Part shown: in pieces, positions 17,401 through 24,868 of the stretch | How the letters are laid out: every line of letters starts with the position of its first letter | How positions within the stretch are numbered: position 1 is the first letter of the stretch | Assembly: GCA_028140145.1 (NCBI GenBank) | Contig: JAOIOC010000008.1 | Span: forward strand, 1-39,660 | Length of the DNA: 39,660 nt | Source: SAR86 cluster bacterium | Lineage (GTDB): Bacteria > Pseudomonadota > Gammaproteobacteria > Magnimaribacterales > AG-339-G14 | Reading direction: 5' to 3' | The notes under the pieces: generated by a model | Database searches by the model: none | What the model was told of the DNA's origin: nothing | What the model saw: the letters and a program-made list of their open reading frames with translations, nothing else | Made by a program: the position numbers and the translations under genes

Positions 17401-17754
17401 CATAAGTACACGACCACCGCCGATGTAGCGGCCAGTTTCAATTGGGGTGCGAGCGGGTACACCGGACAGTTTAATTTCACTAATTTTGACGATAACAATG
17501 CCATTGTGGCTAACGCTGGGTTTACCTCTTTTGCGGTCAACATTTCTGGTTCCGGTGCGACCTACACAGGCTCGTTAGCCGATACCAATAACGGCTGGAC
17601 TCGTGAGGCAGTGATAGCGGGTGCGCTCTACGGAGACTCCTCACCTGATGAAAGTGGCGGGCGATTAGGAGTTGGACTGAGTAAATCAGGCACTTTGGGC
17701 ACCGCGGGAGCCAATGATTTTTATTTTGCCGAAGGAGTGTATTTAATCGACTAG
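11461..17754 (+). CDS. Giant secreted FecR/cadherin-repeat surface protein, copy 2
   Basis: A 2097-residue tandem paralogue of the preceding gene, 107 bases after its stop, with the same order of parts: signal peptide ending near TGVIQAQE, FecR-type domain (about 55-200), acidic linker (about 220-340), seven cadherin-like repeats (about 420-1095), a diverged domain (about 1236-1454), and a TbpB-barrel-like C-terminus with GWTREAVIAGALYG. Most of the protein is visibly very similar to copy 1 while codons differ at many silent sites, so the duplication is old and both copies have been kept under selection. Its stop TAG is interleaved with that of the facing PNPOx gene. No calcium motif beyond the cadherin DxD/NEAPS type ends is certain. 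Function is inferred as surface adhesion or recognition. Confidence 0.88.
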   Translation: MSKKGLHFLAPPKPSTILFSALLFITGVIQAQERIGVAAAVDTTTTDLTLEQERKLVDEGYKIIQNHTIETDENGKAQMLLVDGTAFTVGPNSSVTLDSFIYNPETAEGSLTVTSKGLMRLVGGKVTKNNPAIIRTNAATVGIRGGIVFVDSQGETTEASFIYGDEMTVTPSLNQDGTYVLTRNGFVVVVDDPLEDVEDVSLLTAEQLLAMQESLQGSPEEEESEEESSEEGEAEEEQTEEEESEEEESEEEAEEEGETEEESSEEESEEESSEEESSEESSEEDSSEDSESESDTEDSSDNESSDEAGAEDDASDSGSDSTENESDVGSEDSLETETETDSEPEIDESALDSSGISDNSSDVEPDQLTTATDIDTGNDFDVETETENEPAEETEVVEDVTEVAQETAADESVGAPEVDIVATPSVIENEDSKTIATLSITNPGDVEINFEITGEDSDKVVFNPDTNSIELISGLDHETNETLDITLVVTDDQGNIQLNDISIDVEDVNEAPSMLSMTHNNLLSANASINDVQANASNISETSELGSVVADITVADPDGDTVQYTLTGAGSDNFAISNSGEITLKSELNFESQSQFTIQVVSSDGINEIVQDVVIYVVNDNEAPSVTLDNFTVAENAASGTTLATATGLDPEGSNVSYFLSGQGSENFQIDADGNITLDGTLDYEANQSYELTVFASDGLFTVPKTVTVTVTDANEAPSVSAAVAFNSFQETTAVGTTIATTTGTDPESDTISYSLSGTGSEKFSVDAEGKITLASSLDYETATSYSINLNASDGSNVTTKTLTINVGNVAELSYTGTLAASSQNESIATGSAILSSSTSGAEGTVTYSITDPDNKFAINSSTGEVTLASALDFETNTSHSFTVTASDGSNSESQTFTLQINDVDLSLSASLASGSQLETVSTGATILSSSTSNAEGTVTYSLTDADNKFAINSSTGQVTLANALDYETKTSHTFTVTATDGITTTSETFTLNIGDVDLGGLVTSQSALATENTSSGTGLYTVSSIESDGGSPTYSITAGNDAGLFAVNSSTGAISTTATALDFETAKSHTLTLTATQGSDTTSTNIVVPVTNQNEIDSVVLRYSADYHAVSRSGFAATATRGPSGSSLPNYYLEQVGTAPTDDITDVDNTNNNSVPVEIAGGTALNWRYFFPTDTGGNGQFAFAPNSASVDGKYKSLLGTSVETTISNSEVISAGRMKGGNFWFMTTDKAGASINFNSTDNAGDLFLNQNYNNYESYWITANNELASPFNVDNQSTLRAYSSSDIANAAVVVDGAEQCFTDRDCNSALHLGEMASNRTTALSFIQQENKVLILVGENSNWSEKNDSIVTFLETIMSGSDFSWTNGGSLSALNFTFGGTNFVNSSNLGEMPSTLNCDSNFNTYCYGSWAFFPASMTDSQYKSDVFVWLDVNQPDNTSLDTQMLSYAQNLTTTSSSYNLFEDQVTIAGRVDERFPSNTARHIYAFAVIPREHFSPSGTSNDYFYPNFIPTSIWSYGDVGVDYCLAVDTQSNCNSDYSNAYQWHELAFRTGSSSIIHTSRFGWGTNNVPEGMSLWYQHIDDDVYTGLNNQGVLPGLWAQISFKDSYDGASGSTTRDDQESLLNVVISQMDARKNDTTRYSVGDTNIGLDGYHYWSYQQPTNANDNSSAIVYGTSVIECATANDVGCFYGGSAINTKAAMLTSSDPYKSGDMTLSVSYDGNADTFSTGSFDQAMLKEYSNPSSSTGTNNYTFDHFKTRGGISGLGYDPSGFSGFFSGILEFDVSGTGNSQLASLRSSSTLATFTFDSTYHDVQVVAPVTVSAAPTNNYTATWSAVDTGSMTLKFGDADNDEAKSAYFSWDVLAAEIQDDGTQIDGTSGGSNNLAGVMVSFNTLDTPDSDLFHSGGNDAIPDTTYSSWGFWAMSAADISPNSGTQNASVHLGTWVGGEVLDQSEVPTSGSASMSGAAVMSVAYRYNKSGTDYDVHKYTTTADVAASFNWGASGYTGQFNFTNFDDNNAIVANAGFTSFAVNISGSGATYTGSLADTNNGWTREAVIAGALYGDSSPDESGGRLGVGLSKSGTLGTAGANDFYFAEGVYLID
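12118..12480 (+). repeat. Glu/Ser low-complexity repeat, copy 2 (121 residues)
   Basis: GAAGAAGAGTCC-type codons encode EEESE and EESSEE units, then Ser/Asp/Glu sequence. It is the shorter counterpart of the copy 1 linker (56 residues fewer). Its borders are the same in both copies: QGSP before and DSEPEIDESALDSS after. Confidence 0.85.
15168..15822 (+). other. Fast-diverging domain of copy 2
   Basis: About 218 residues at the same place as in copy 1. A faint alignment survives: ALSFIQQENKVLILVGEN against ALASYVQNGGYLFKIWTEN, and EMPSTLNC-N6-YC against RMSTPSGC-N8-WC. So the two domains look like remote homologues that have diverged far faster than their flanks, not unrelated insertions. Two Cys pairs sit at corresponding places. 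Confidence 0.6.
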
Positions 17755-18344
17755 GGAATTAGCCAGCTTGATGATAAATCATTGTTAAGCCACACGTGTT
17801 TCGCCCTCCTATGACCGCTTCCTTTTAAATGCAGAAATTCAAGGGAATCAAATTGAAACAGTACTACGCAAAAATTAGCGTAGCCCAATTCTAAATCTAA
17901 ATTTTTTGCGTCGATATCAAACGCATTCGGATCGTCTATCGATAATCCTGGCGCATCGGCGACCGAGTAACATTCTTTGGACATTTCTCTGGTTTCCGCC
18001 CAAGCAGCTTCGGTGACCGCATCTCGGTGATGCACTTCAGCCAAACCAAGCATCCTCAATTGAATTTTTATGCTGGGATCGTAGCCTTGCATCGTTGCTG
18101 CTGGATTGGCTTGTAACTCCGCAACTTTGGGTGAGCGCAAATCGGTATGAAACCGAATAATTCTGGAATCTTTGATAAAATCACGCAGCACTACGGTACG
18201 GGTTTGAATGCCTTCAGCAGAATGACTCGAGATCACCGGCGTGTGAAACAAATTTTTGGCGTTCCGGATAGCATCTTCTAAAATAGACTCAGCAGATTGC
18301 AACGTCTGCTCAAGCGAATCGTAGTGCGAAGGTAAGTCCTGCAT
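17751..18344 (-). CDS. Pyridoxamine 5'-phosphate oxidase-family flavoprotein (Alr4036 type)
   Basis: About 197 residues from the ATG at 18344 (MQDLPSHYD); an ATG at 18368 is possible but would leave only 8 bases to the divergent helicase gene. The split-barrel FMN-binding fold is suggested by TRTVVLRDF, then IRFHTDLRSPKVAELQANP and IQLRMLGLAEVH, with a C-terminal GHRRAKHVW that matches the RR-containing end of the family. Alr4036-like members may oxidise pyridoxine or pyridoxamine phosphate or act on other substrates; true PdxH activity is unproven. A TACACT box nine bases before the chosen ATG, with no ribosome-binding site, hints at a leaderless mRNA. Its stop overlaps that of the facing giant gene. 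Confidence 0.8.
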   Translation of the reverse strand: MQDLPSHYDSLEQTLQSAESILEDAIRNAKNLFHTPVISSHSAEGIQTRTVVLRDFIKDSRIIRFHTDLRSPKVAELQANPAATMQGYDPSIKIQLRMLGLAEVHHRDAVTEAAWAETREMSKECYSVADAPGLSIDDPNAFDIDAKNLDLELGYANFCVVLFQFDSLEFLHLKGSGHRRAKHVWLNNDLSSSWLIP

Positions 18345-18376
18345 AATGGTGGTAGTGTAGCCCAACATCAAAAAAA

Positions 18377-20548
18377 ATGGATGCTAATCATATACTTGAA
18401 AGTTTAAACGAAGCCCAACAACAGGCGATTAAGTCCGACGCTAAGCAGTCGTTGATTTTAGCGGGAGCTGGTTCGGGTAAAACTCGGGTTATCACCCATA
18501 AAGTTGCATGGCTATCGAGCATTCTTGATATCAATCCCATGTCGATTATGACGGTGACATTCACCAACAAAGCTGCACGCGAGATGCGCGGCCGAATCGA
18601 GGGGATTTTAGGTGAACAACTGCAAACCATGTGGTGCGGTACGTTTCACGGTTTGTTCCATCGCATGCTGAAGATGCACTGGCAAGAGGCAGGACTTATT
18701 AAAAGTTTTGCCATTTTAGACGGCGACGATCAGTTGCGCGTTATCAAACGTGTCATGAAAGAAATGAACATCGATCTAGATCAATGGCCACCCAGTCAAG
18801 TTCAATGGTTTATCAATAAACAAAAAGAGGAAGGGCGCCGCAAAGCTAAAATCAGTTCGAATAATTCATACCTCGAAGAAAAAATGGCAGAGATTTATGA
18901 GAGTTACCAGGCCGTATGCGAAGCAGAAGGGCTGGTGGATTTTGCAGAGATTTTGTTACGCTCCTACGAGCTTCTTAATAATAACGAAGGCCTGCGCGAT
19001 CATTACCAAAGGCGGTTTGAGTACGTTCTAGTGGATGAGTTTCAAGATACCAACGAAATTCAGTACTTATTATTAAGACAAATCGTCGGTCCCGATGGCT
19101 GCATTATGGTGGTTGGCGATGACGATCAAAGTATTTATTCATGGCGGGGAGCCAAAAGTGGGAATATTAAACGCTACACCAAAGACTTTCCCAAAGCCGA
19201 TGTCATCAAGCTTGAGCAGAACTACCGTTCAACCAAAAATATTTTATCTGCTGCTAACTCGGTCATTAAAAATAATCCCAGCAGAATGGCTAAAGAATTA
19301 TGGAGCAATAACGAAGAGGGCGAGATGGTAAAAGTTTACCGTGCCTTCAACGAAAGAGACGAAGCAAAGTTCATCGTCGATATTATTAAAGACTGGGTCA
19401 AAGAAGGCGGTTGTCTATCAGAATGCGCCATCATTTATCGCTCCAATGCACAGTCTCGTTCGCTCGAAGATTCTATCTTGCGCGCCGAATTGCCGTATCG
19501 AATATACGGCGGCGTGCGCTTCTACGAGAGGGCGGAAATTAAAAACGCTCTTGCTTATGCTCGCTTGGCTGTGGATCGGAATAACGACGCTGCCTTTGAG
19601 CGAGTGATCAACGTGCCGACCAGAGGGATCGGTGCTAAAACGATGGATAATTTACGCGAGGCTGCAAGACAGGCGGACTCTTCGTTATGGCAGGCTGCTG
19701 AAGAAATGGCTAAAGCTAATAGCTCCGGTCGCGCAGTTTCATCCTTTCAAACGTTTATCGATCTCATCAATAAGATTGCTACTCATAAAGACACCGAAGA
19801 ATTAGGGTCTTTTTTCACTGACTTGATTGAGGCATCTGAGCTAAAAGAATTTCACGGCAAAGAACCCGGAGAAAAAGGTCGATCGCGGGTCGAAAACTTA
19901 GAAGAGCTCATCACTGCCACCTCAAACTATTTTGGTATCGGTGAAGACGATACCGACGAGAGAACCACGTTGGAGTTATTTCTCGACCAAGCTGCTTTGG
20001 ATGCCGGCGAAACCCAAGCGGATGAAAGCGAGAAAGCCATTCAGCTGATGACCTTGCATTCATCCAAAGGATTGGAATTTCCGTTGGTCTTTATTGCCGG
20101 TTGCGAGGAAGGATTGTTCCCGCACCAACGTTCAATGGACGATGCCGGACAGCTGGCTGAAGAGCGTCGCCTTTGTTACGTGGGCATGACGCGCGCGATG
20201 CAGCGCTTGTATATGACTCACGCTGAAGTCAGAAGTTTGTATGGGAGCGACTCATTCAGTCCGGTCTCAAGATTCATCAAAGAAATACCGGAAGAATTAA
20301 AGTACGAAATTCGTTTAGCAGCAGAAAAAGAACATCCAGACCAGGGCTTTAAACCTAGAATTGTTGGCGGCACCGATGTGGCCGATACACCTTTTGCTTT
20401 AGGGGATAGAGTGACGCATAACATGTTCGGTGAAGGCATCATTTTGAATTATGAAGGGCAAGGGGATAATGCTAGAGTGGAAGTCAATTTTGATTCGGGA
20501 GGCAGCAAATGGCTGGTAGTCAGTTACGCAAATTTGGAAAAAGTTTAA
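18377..20548 (+). CDS. uvrD: UvrD/Rep-family superfamily 1A DNA helicase
   Basis: A 723-residue helicase, close to the 720 residues of E. coli UvrD. Motifs in order: Q-motif LNEAQQQAI; Walker A AGAGSGKTRVIT; TFTNKAAREM; Walker B VDEFQDTNEIQY; GDDDQSIYSWRGA; the Arg-containing LEQNYRSTKNI; TLHSSKGLEFPLVFIAG; and GMTRAMQRLY. The C-terminal end FGEGIILNYEGQG with VNFDSGGSKWLVVSYANLEKV is the Tudor-like RNA-polymerase-binding tail typical of UvrD and PcrA. It unwinds DNA 3' to 5' in excision and mismatch repair. The last 40 bases overlap the start of the TRAP binding-protein gene. UvrD is preferred over Rep because of the tail. Confidence 0.93.
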   Translation: MDANHILESLNEAQQQAIKSDAKQSLILAGAGSGKTRVITHKVAWLSSILDINPMSIMTVTFTNKAAREMRGRIEGILGEQLQTMWCGTFHGLFHRMLKMHWQEAGLIKSFAILDGDDQLRVIKRVMKEMNIDLDQWPPSQVQWFINKQKEEGRRKAKISSNNSYLEEKMAEIYESYQAVCEAEGLVDFAEILLRSYELLNNNEGLRDHYQRRFEYVLVDEFQDTNEIQYLLLRQIVGPDGCIMVVGDDDQSIYSWRGAKSGNIKRYTKDFPKADVIKLEQNYRSTKNILSAANSVIKNNPSRMAKELWSNNEEGEMVKVYRAFNERDEAKFIVDIIKDWVKEGGCLSECAIIYRSNAQSRSLEDSILRAELPYRIYGGVRFYERAEIKNALAYARLAVDRNNDAAFERVINVPTRGIGAKTMDNLREAARQADSSLWQAAEEMAKANSSGRAVSSFQTFIDLINKIATHKDTEELGSFFTDLIEASELKEFHGKEPGEKGRSRVENLEELITATSNYFGIGEDDTDERTTLELFLDQAALDAGETQADESEKAIQLMTLHSSKGLEFPLVFIAGCEEGLFPHQRSMDDAGQLAEERRLCYVGMTRAMQRLYMTHAEVRSLYGSDSFSPVSRFIKEIPEELKYEIRLAAEKEHPDQGFKPRIVGGTDVADTPFALGDRVTHNMFGEGIILNYEGQGDNARVEVNFDSGGSKWLVVSYANLEKV

Positions 20549-21615
20549 TCGTCATTGTTGCGATGGCGCTTTTTGCTTGCACTGACTCAGGCACCGAAGC
20601 TGCAGGCGCTACCGATAATAAGGTCTACAAATGGCGCATGGTAACGACCTGGCCGAAAAATTATCCTGGCGTTGGTTTAGCAGCAGAAAATTTATCGCGC
20701 TACGTGGATGAGATGAGCAACGGGCGCTTACAGATTCAAGTTTACGGTAACGGTGAGCTGGTGCCTGCTTTAGAAGTATTCGATGCTGTCTCTCGAGGCA
20801 GCGTACAACTCGGACACGGTGCCTCTTATTATTGGGTCGGAAAAGTTCCTTCTGCGCAATTTTTTACTGCTCTCCCTTTTGGTATGAATGCCCAAGAAAT
20901 GAATGCTTGGTTGCATTACGGCGGCGGCCTTGAGCTGTGGCAAAAAGCCTACGCACCTTATAACTTGCTGCCTTTGACTGGCGGCAACACCGGCGTGCAG
21001 ATGGCAGGGTGGTTTAACAAAGAAATTAATTCACTGGAAGACATCAAAGGAGTGCGCATGCGTATTCCTGGGTTGGCAGGAAAAGTCTTTACTCGAGCTG
21101 GCGGTGAATCGGTATTGATGCCGGGCAGCGAAATTTTTACCAATTTACAAACCGGAGTTATCGATGCTGCGGAATGGATAGGACCCTACAACGATTTTAC
21201 TTTTGGCCTCCATCAGGCAGCTAAATATTACTACTATCCCGGCTGGCATGAACCTGGTGCGGTTCTTGAAACCATTGTAAACAAAGAAGCATTTGAGTCA
21301 CTGCCGACAGACTTACAGATTATTTTAAAAGTCGCTGCCCGCGCCGTTAATCAAGATATGCTCGATGAGTACACGGCCAGAAATAATCAAGCCCTGGAAA
21401 CTTTGGTTAACGACCACGACGTGCAATTGCGTAAACTCCCGGATGATGTTTTAAAAAAATTCAGAGAAATCACCGACGAGCTGGTGGATGAGATAGCCGC
21501 AGAAGACCCACTGTTTCGAGAAATTCGTGATTCCTTCACTGAGTTTCAAAAAAACGTGAGTAATTATCACGAGATTTCTGAAAAAGCCGTGTATGAAATG
21601 CGCGATTTAGACTAA
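20509..21615 (+). CDS. TRAP transporter substrate-binding protein, TakP-like (DctP family)
   Basis: A 368-residue periplasmic binding protein. The start inside the end of uvrD is supported by GGGAGG six bases upstream of the ATG. The N-terminal hydrophobic segment ends MALFACTDSG, a possible lipobox, so it may be a tethered lipoprotein. MVTTWPKNYPG, GNTGVQMAGWFNKEI, RIPGLAGKVF, the ligand-carboxylate region GVIDAAEWIGPYND and YYYYPGWHEPG match the 2-oxoacid-binding TakP group of Rhodobacter as I recall it. It delivers a solute to a DctQM membrane pair. Those partners are on the opposite strand, facing it. Confidence 0.9.
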   Translation: MAGSQLRKFGKSLIVIVAMALFACTDSGTEAAGATDNKVYKWRMVTTWPKNYPGVGLAAENLSRYVDEMSNGRLQIQVYGNGELVPALEVFDAVSRGSVQLGHGASYYWVGKVPSAQFFTALPFGMNAQEMNAWLHYGGGLELWQKAYAPYNLLPLTGGNTGVQMAGWFNKEINSLEDIKGVRMRIPGLAGKVFTRAGGESVLMPGSEIFTNLQTGVIDAAEWIGPYNDFTFGLHQAAKYYYYPGWHEPGAVLETIVNKEAFESLPTDLQIILKVAARAVNQDMLDEYTARNNQALETLVNDHDVQLRKLPDDVLKKFREITDELVDEIAAEDPLFREIRDSFTEFQKNVSNYHEISEKAVYEMRDLD

Positions 21616-21896
21616 GCGTATTTTTTAACCAACCAAATCCCAATCGACGTCGATACCGTAAACCTCAACAGATAAAGAAATATCGCCGGTAAGGTATAGA
21701 TGAATTCTATGTAAGCCTGAAAAAGACCGTTTAAGCTTTTAAACCATTCGATCACAGAAAAGAAAACGTTTAGATAAGCCTGCAGATGTTCCTCAAAATT
21801 AATAGGTCCGACGACAAAGGCGTGCAGCGCAAAAAATAAGAGATAAAAATCACCCCAAATTAAAAAATACCCCAAACCTTTTAAAAAATTAGTCAT
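21612..21896 (-). CDS. Small membrane protein of unknown function
   Basis: A 94-residue protein with about three hydrophobic stretches (near residues 5-30, 38-55 and 62-90). It contains many aromatic residues and ends WLVKKYA. I do not recognise a family. The start ATG overlaps the last bases of the dipeptidase gene, so it is the last member of the dctQ-dctM-dipeptidase operon. Its stop TAG is interleaved with the stop of the facing dctP gene (shared bases 21612-21615). It may be a small accessory subunit, but nothing in the sequence says so. Confidence 0.6.
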   Translation of the reverse strand: MTNFLKGLGYFLIWGDFYLLFFALHAFVVGPINFEEHLQAYLNVFFSVIEWFKSLNGLFQAYIEFIYTLPAIFLYLLRFTVSTSIGIWLVKKYA

Positions 21897-22980
21897 CAGC
21901 CAAGCGTCTGACTTCTTTCCAAACTCTTAGTATATTGCCGTTCATTATTTTTTTGATGTCTTCATCGGAATAGCCACGGACTAAGAGCTCCTTGATGAAT
22001 TGCGGGTAAGTTGATACGTCTTCAAGACCGACCGGTAATCTTGGGATGCCGTCGTAGTCTGAGCCTATGCCAATGTGGTCAATTCCAACCAAATCAACGA
22101 CTCTGTCAACGTGGTCAACGACATCTGCAATGGTGACTTTTAAGTCAGGATTATTTCTAACATCACGAATAAAGTAGTCACCAAAATTCAGTTGCAAGAC
22201 GCCACCGTTTTTGGCCAAGGCAATCATCATTTCATCGGAAACGTTTCGTTCGAAGCCTGGTACAAAGTGTCTTAACGAGGAATGCGTAGCTACCGTGGGC
22301 GCACTCGACAATTCAAGCACTTGAAAGAAGGCTTCGTCGGAAACGTGAGAAATATCGATCATCATACCCAGACGGTTCATTTCTTTTACAACTTCAACCC
22401 CAAAAGGACTTAGTCCGTCCCATTGACGTGTTTCATCGTAAGAGGAATCAGAAATGTGATTACTTTTTGAATGCGTCAAGGTGATGTAACTGATGCCTTT
22501 ATCAGCAAAATATTGAAGTCGTTCTAGTTTTCCTTCCAAAGGACCGCCGTTTTCCATACCGTAAGCGATACCGACTTTTTTGTTAAAGGTACTTTTATCA
22601 ATATCCTCAGGAGATCTAACAAAATAAAAAAAGCGATCGTTTTCTTCGATAATGGCATTCATAAAATCAATCACCTTATTGGCGGTATCGAAAGCTACGC
22701 CGTTGGTTTCATCGACTGCTGGGACGTAAATAGCAAAGAAGGGCACGTTCAATCCGCCTTCAAGTGCTCTCGGCAAGTCAAAGTGGATGCTGGTTCTTCG
22801 AGTGATATCTTCAAACGAGCCGGTATCCATTTGTTGTTTGTACAAACGGTAGGGCGTATCGATGTGCGTATCGATAATCGCATTTTCCAGACTCATCTCA
22901 ATGGCCTTTCTTTCAAGCGATCGGTCACAACCTATTAATAAGATAAAGCCGGTTAGTGCGATAAGACTTTTTACTTTCAT
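21889..22980 (-). CDS. Membrane dipeptidase (peptidase M19), lipoprotein
   Basis: A 363-residue M19 (renal dipeptidase) enzyme. Zinc ligands and neighbours are visible: DTHIDTPYRLY near residue 38 (His-x-Asp), GMENGG (bridging Glu), DISHVSD (His), ATHSSLRHFVPGFERN (His and Arg) and GSDYDG (Asp). The signal peptide ends in LLIGCDRS, a good lipobox, so it is probably an outer- or inner-membrane lipoprotein acting in the periplasm. The family cleaves dipeptides, some D-amino-acid containing. It lies 4 bases after dctM and overlaps the small membrane-protein gene. Position in a TRAP operon suggests that it makes or trims the imported substrate; this is inference. Confidence 0.92.
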   Translation of the reverse strand: MKVKSLIALTGFILLIGCDRSLERKAIEMSLENAIIDTHIDTPYRLYKQQMDTGSFEDITRRTSIHFDLPRALEGGLNVPFFAIYVPAVDETNGVAFDTANKVIDFMNAIIEENDRFFYFVRSPEDIDKSTFNKKVGIAYGMENGGPLEGKLERLQYFADKGISYITLTHSKSNHISDSSYDETRQWDGLSPFGVEVVKEMNRLGMMIDISHVSDEAFFQVLELSSAPTVATHSSLRHFVPGFERNVSDEMMIALAKNGGVLQLNFGDYFIRDVRNNPDLKVTIADVVDHVDRVVDLVGIDHIGIGSDYDGIPRLPVGLEDVSTYPQFIKELLVRGYSDEDIKKIMNGNILRVWKEVRRLADD

Positions 22981-22984
22981 GCTT

Positions 22985-24337
22985 TTAACTATAAATGATT
23001 GACGGCAACTTAGTCACTATGTCTGGGAAGATAGCCATCAGGATCAACAAACCAATTTGGATGGCAATGAAAGGAATCACTCCCTTGTAGATCGATTCTG
23101 TTGCAATACTCTCAGGTGCAATGCCACGCAAATAAAAGAGTGCAAACCCAAACGGTGGAGTTAAAAATGAAGTTTGTAGATTAACTGCTAGCATAATCCC
23201 AAGCCATAGAGGATCAGCACCCATTGCCATCAACACCGGACCAACAATCGGCACCACCACAAAGCTGATTTCGATGAAGTCTAAAATAAAACCAAGCAGG
23301 AAGACCATCACCATGACCAAGAGCATCGCACCAAAAAGTCCTCCGGGTATGGCATTGAAAATTTCATTGATGATTTCTTCGCCGCCCAAACCTCTAAACA
23401 CGAGAGAAAAAATTGACGCTCCGATAAGAATGAGAAAAACCATGGTTGTAATAAAAGCTGTTTGACGAGTTGCCTCTTTAAGCACGCCGCCAGAGAGTTT
23501 ACCGCCGCTCCAAGCAATCAACATCGCACCTAAAGCTCCAATGCCAGCTGCTTCCGTTGGCGAAGCAACCCCGGAAATGATGGACCCCAAAACAATAAAG
23601 ATCAATGCAAAAGGCGGTAACAAAGATCTTATAAGTTTAGGAACTTCTAGGTCATCTTGATCTTGGTATTGTCCTTCGGAACTAACCTTAACGAAAAGCA
23701 CAAAGTAAATTGCATAAGCTACAACGAGCATTAGTCCGGGTACGATGGCTGCAATGAAGAGATCACCGACTGAAATTGTCTTCGCAGCAAAATTCCCAAG
23801 ACTTAATTGCGATTGTTGGTAGGCGCTCGACAGTACGTCTCCTAAAATGACCAAAGCAATGGATGGCGGAATAATTTGACCCAAAGTACCGGTCGCACAA
23901 ATTAAGCCAGTGGATATTTCTTGTGGGTAACCGCGCTTCAACATGGCAGGCAAAGAAATCAACCCCATCGCAATGACTGTAGCGCCGACGATACCGGTGC
24001 TCGCAGCAAGGAGAGCTCCGACGATGACCACCGACAGACCCAATCCGCTTTTCATTCGACCGAAGAGCTTTGCCATTGAAGTTAATAGATCTTCAGCAAC
24101 TTTTGATTTCTCCATGATGACTCCCATGAAGATAAAGAGCGGCACCGCAATTAAGGTTGCGTTGGTCATGACTCCGTACAAACGATTTGGGATGGTTTCT
24201 AAGAGGTATAAATCAAAACCCCCAAACAAGGAGACGATGGCAGCAAAAATTAGAGAAACACCTGCCAAAGTAAAAGCGACCGGAAACCCAGCCAAAAGAA
24301 TTAAGCAAACAAGCGCGAATAATAATAAAGGCAACAC
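22985..24337 (-). CDS. dctM: TRAP transporter large permease subunit DctM
   Basis: A 450-residue membrane protein with about 12 hydrophobic helices. Recognisable family segments are GFPVAFTLAGVSL near the start, then IPLFIFMGVIMEKS (as VPLFIFMGV), ASTGIVGATVIAMGLI, GTLGQIIPPSIALVI, and SPTEAAGIGALGA. It is the ion-coupled transport channel of a TRAP system, working with DctQ and a periplasmic binding protein. The start is a GTG directly after the TAA of dctQ (TAAGTG), so the two are translated together. In the loop after helix 6 there is an acidic stretch QDQDDLEVP. Substrate is set by the binding protein, probably the TakP-like one nearby. Confidence 0.95.
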   Translation of the reverse strand: MLPLLLFALVCLILLAGFPVAFTLAGVSLIFAAIVSLFGGFDLYLLETIPNRLYGVMTNATLIAVPLFIFMGVIMEKSKVAEDLLTSMAKLFGRMKSGLGLSVVIVGALLAASTGIVGATVIAMGLISLPAMLKRGYPQEISTGLICATGTLGQIIPPSIALVILGDVLSSAYQQSQLSLGNFAAKTISVGDLFIAAIVPGLMLVVAYAIYFVLFVKVSSEGQYQDQDDLEVPKLIRSLLPPFALIFIVLGSIISGVASPTEAAGIGALGAMLIAWSGGKLSGGVLKEATRQTAFITTMVFLILIGASIFSLVFRGLGGEEIINEIFNAIPGGLFGAMLLVMVMVFLLGFILDFIEISFVVVPIVGPVLMAMGADPLWLGIMLAVNLQTSFLTPPFGFALFYLRGIAPESIATESIYKGVIPFIAIQIGLLILMAIFPDIVTKLPSIIYS

Positions 24338-24841
24338 TTATCGATCCTCAAAATATTTCAATATCATCGCAGCACTTTGCATAATCAAAAGAATTGCAAA
24401 AACCAATAACATGGATTTCAAAACGTAAACAATGGGCAAGCCTCCCGGTTCAGGGGAAACTTCTCCAATTGACCAAGAAAAACTAACGTAGTCGATTGAA
24501 ATAAGCAGGATTAGCCATGCCATCGGTTGCACAAACAAAACCTGACCCAAAAAATTTATGAACGCTTTGCGCCGCTTACTCCAATTGCGATAAAAGATGT
24601 CCACCCGAACGTGCTCGTCTTCACCTAGTGCGTAGGCCGCACATAATAAAAAGAGAGATCCGTGCAGGTAGAAGGTCATTTCTTGTAAAGAAATGATTCC
24701 AATGTTCAAAACGTAACGACAAAAAACCACGATCCCGGTCAAAAAAATCATTGCAACGACAAACCAGGCGGCAAATTTGCCTATAGCTGTGGGTAAAAAG
24801 GTTAGTACCGATTGAGATAAATTGATTATTTTTTTGCTCAT
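24338..24841 (-). CDS. dctQ: TRAP transporter small permease subunit DctQ
   Basis: A 167-residue protein with four hydrophobic helices. Family-typical points are VFCRYVLNIGIISLQEMTFYLHG, the R-Y-x-L-N and 'E' helix pair, and the DEHVRVDIFYRNWS segment after helix 2. It pairs with DctM to form the TRAP membrane complex. It is the first gene of the minus-strand operon dctQ-dctM-dipeptidase-small membrane protein. Only 27 bases separate it from the divergent yaaA, so both promoters must overlap there. Confidence 0.93.
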   Translation of the reverse strand: MSKKIINLSQSVLTFLPTAIGKFAAWFVVAMIFLTGIVVFCRYVLNIGIISLQEMTFYLHGSLFLLCAAYALGEDEHVRVDIFYRNWSKRRKAFINFLGQVLFVQPMAWLILLISIDYVSFSWSIGEVSPEPGGLPIVYVLKSMLLVFAILLIMQSAAMILKYFEDR

Positions 24842-24868
24842 TTAGGTAATTTTGATTAGAATTTTTTT

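Noticed and set aside
4850..17754. Giant proteins as RTX/type I-secreted adhesins or autotransporters.
   Set aside because: A clear Sec signal peptide is present, no GGxGxDxxx nonapeptide repeats are seen, there is no C-terminal 12-strand barrel ending in Phe, and no type I exporter genes lie nearby.
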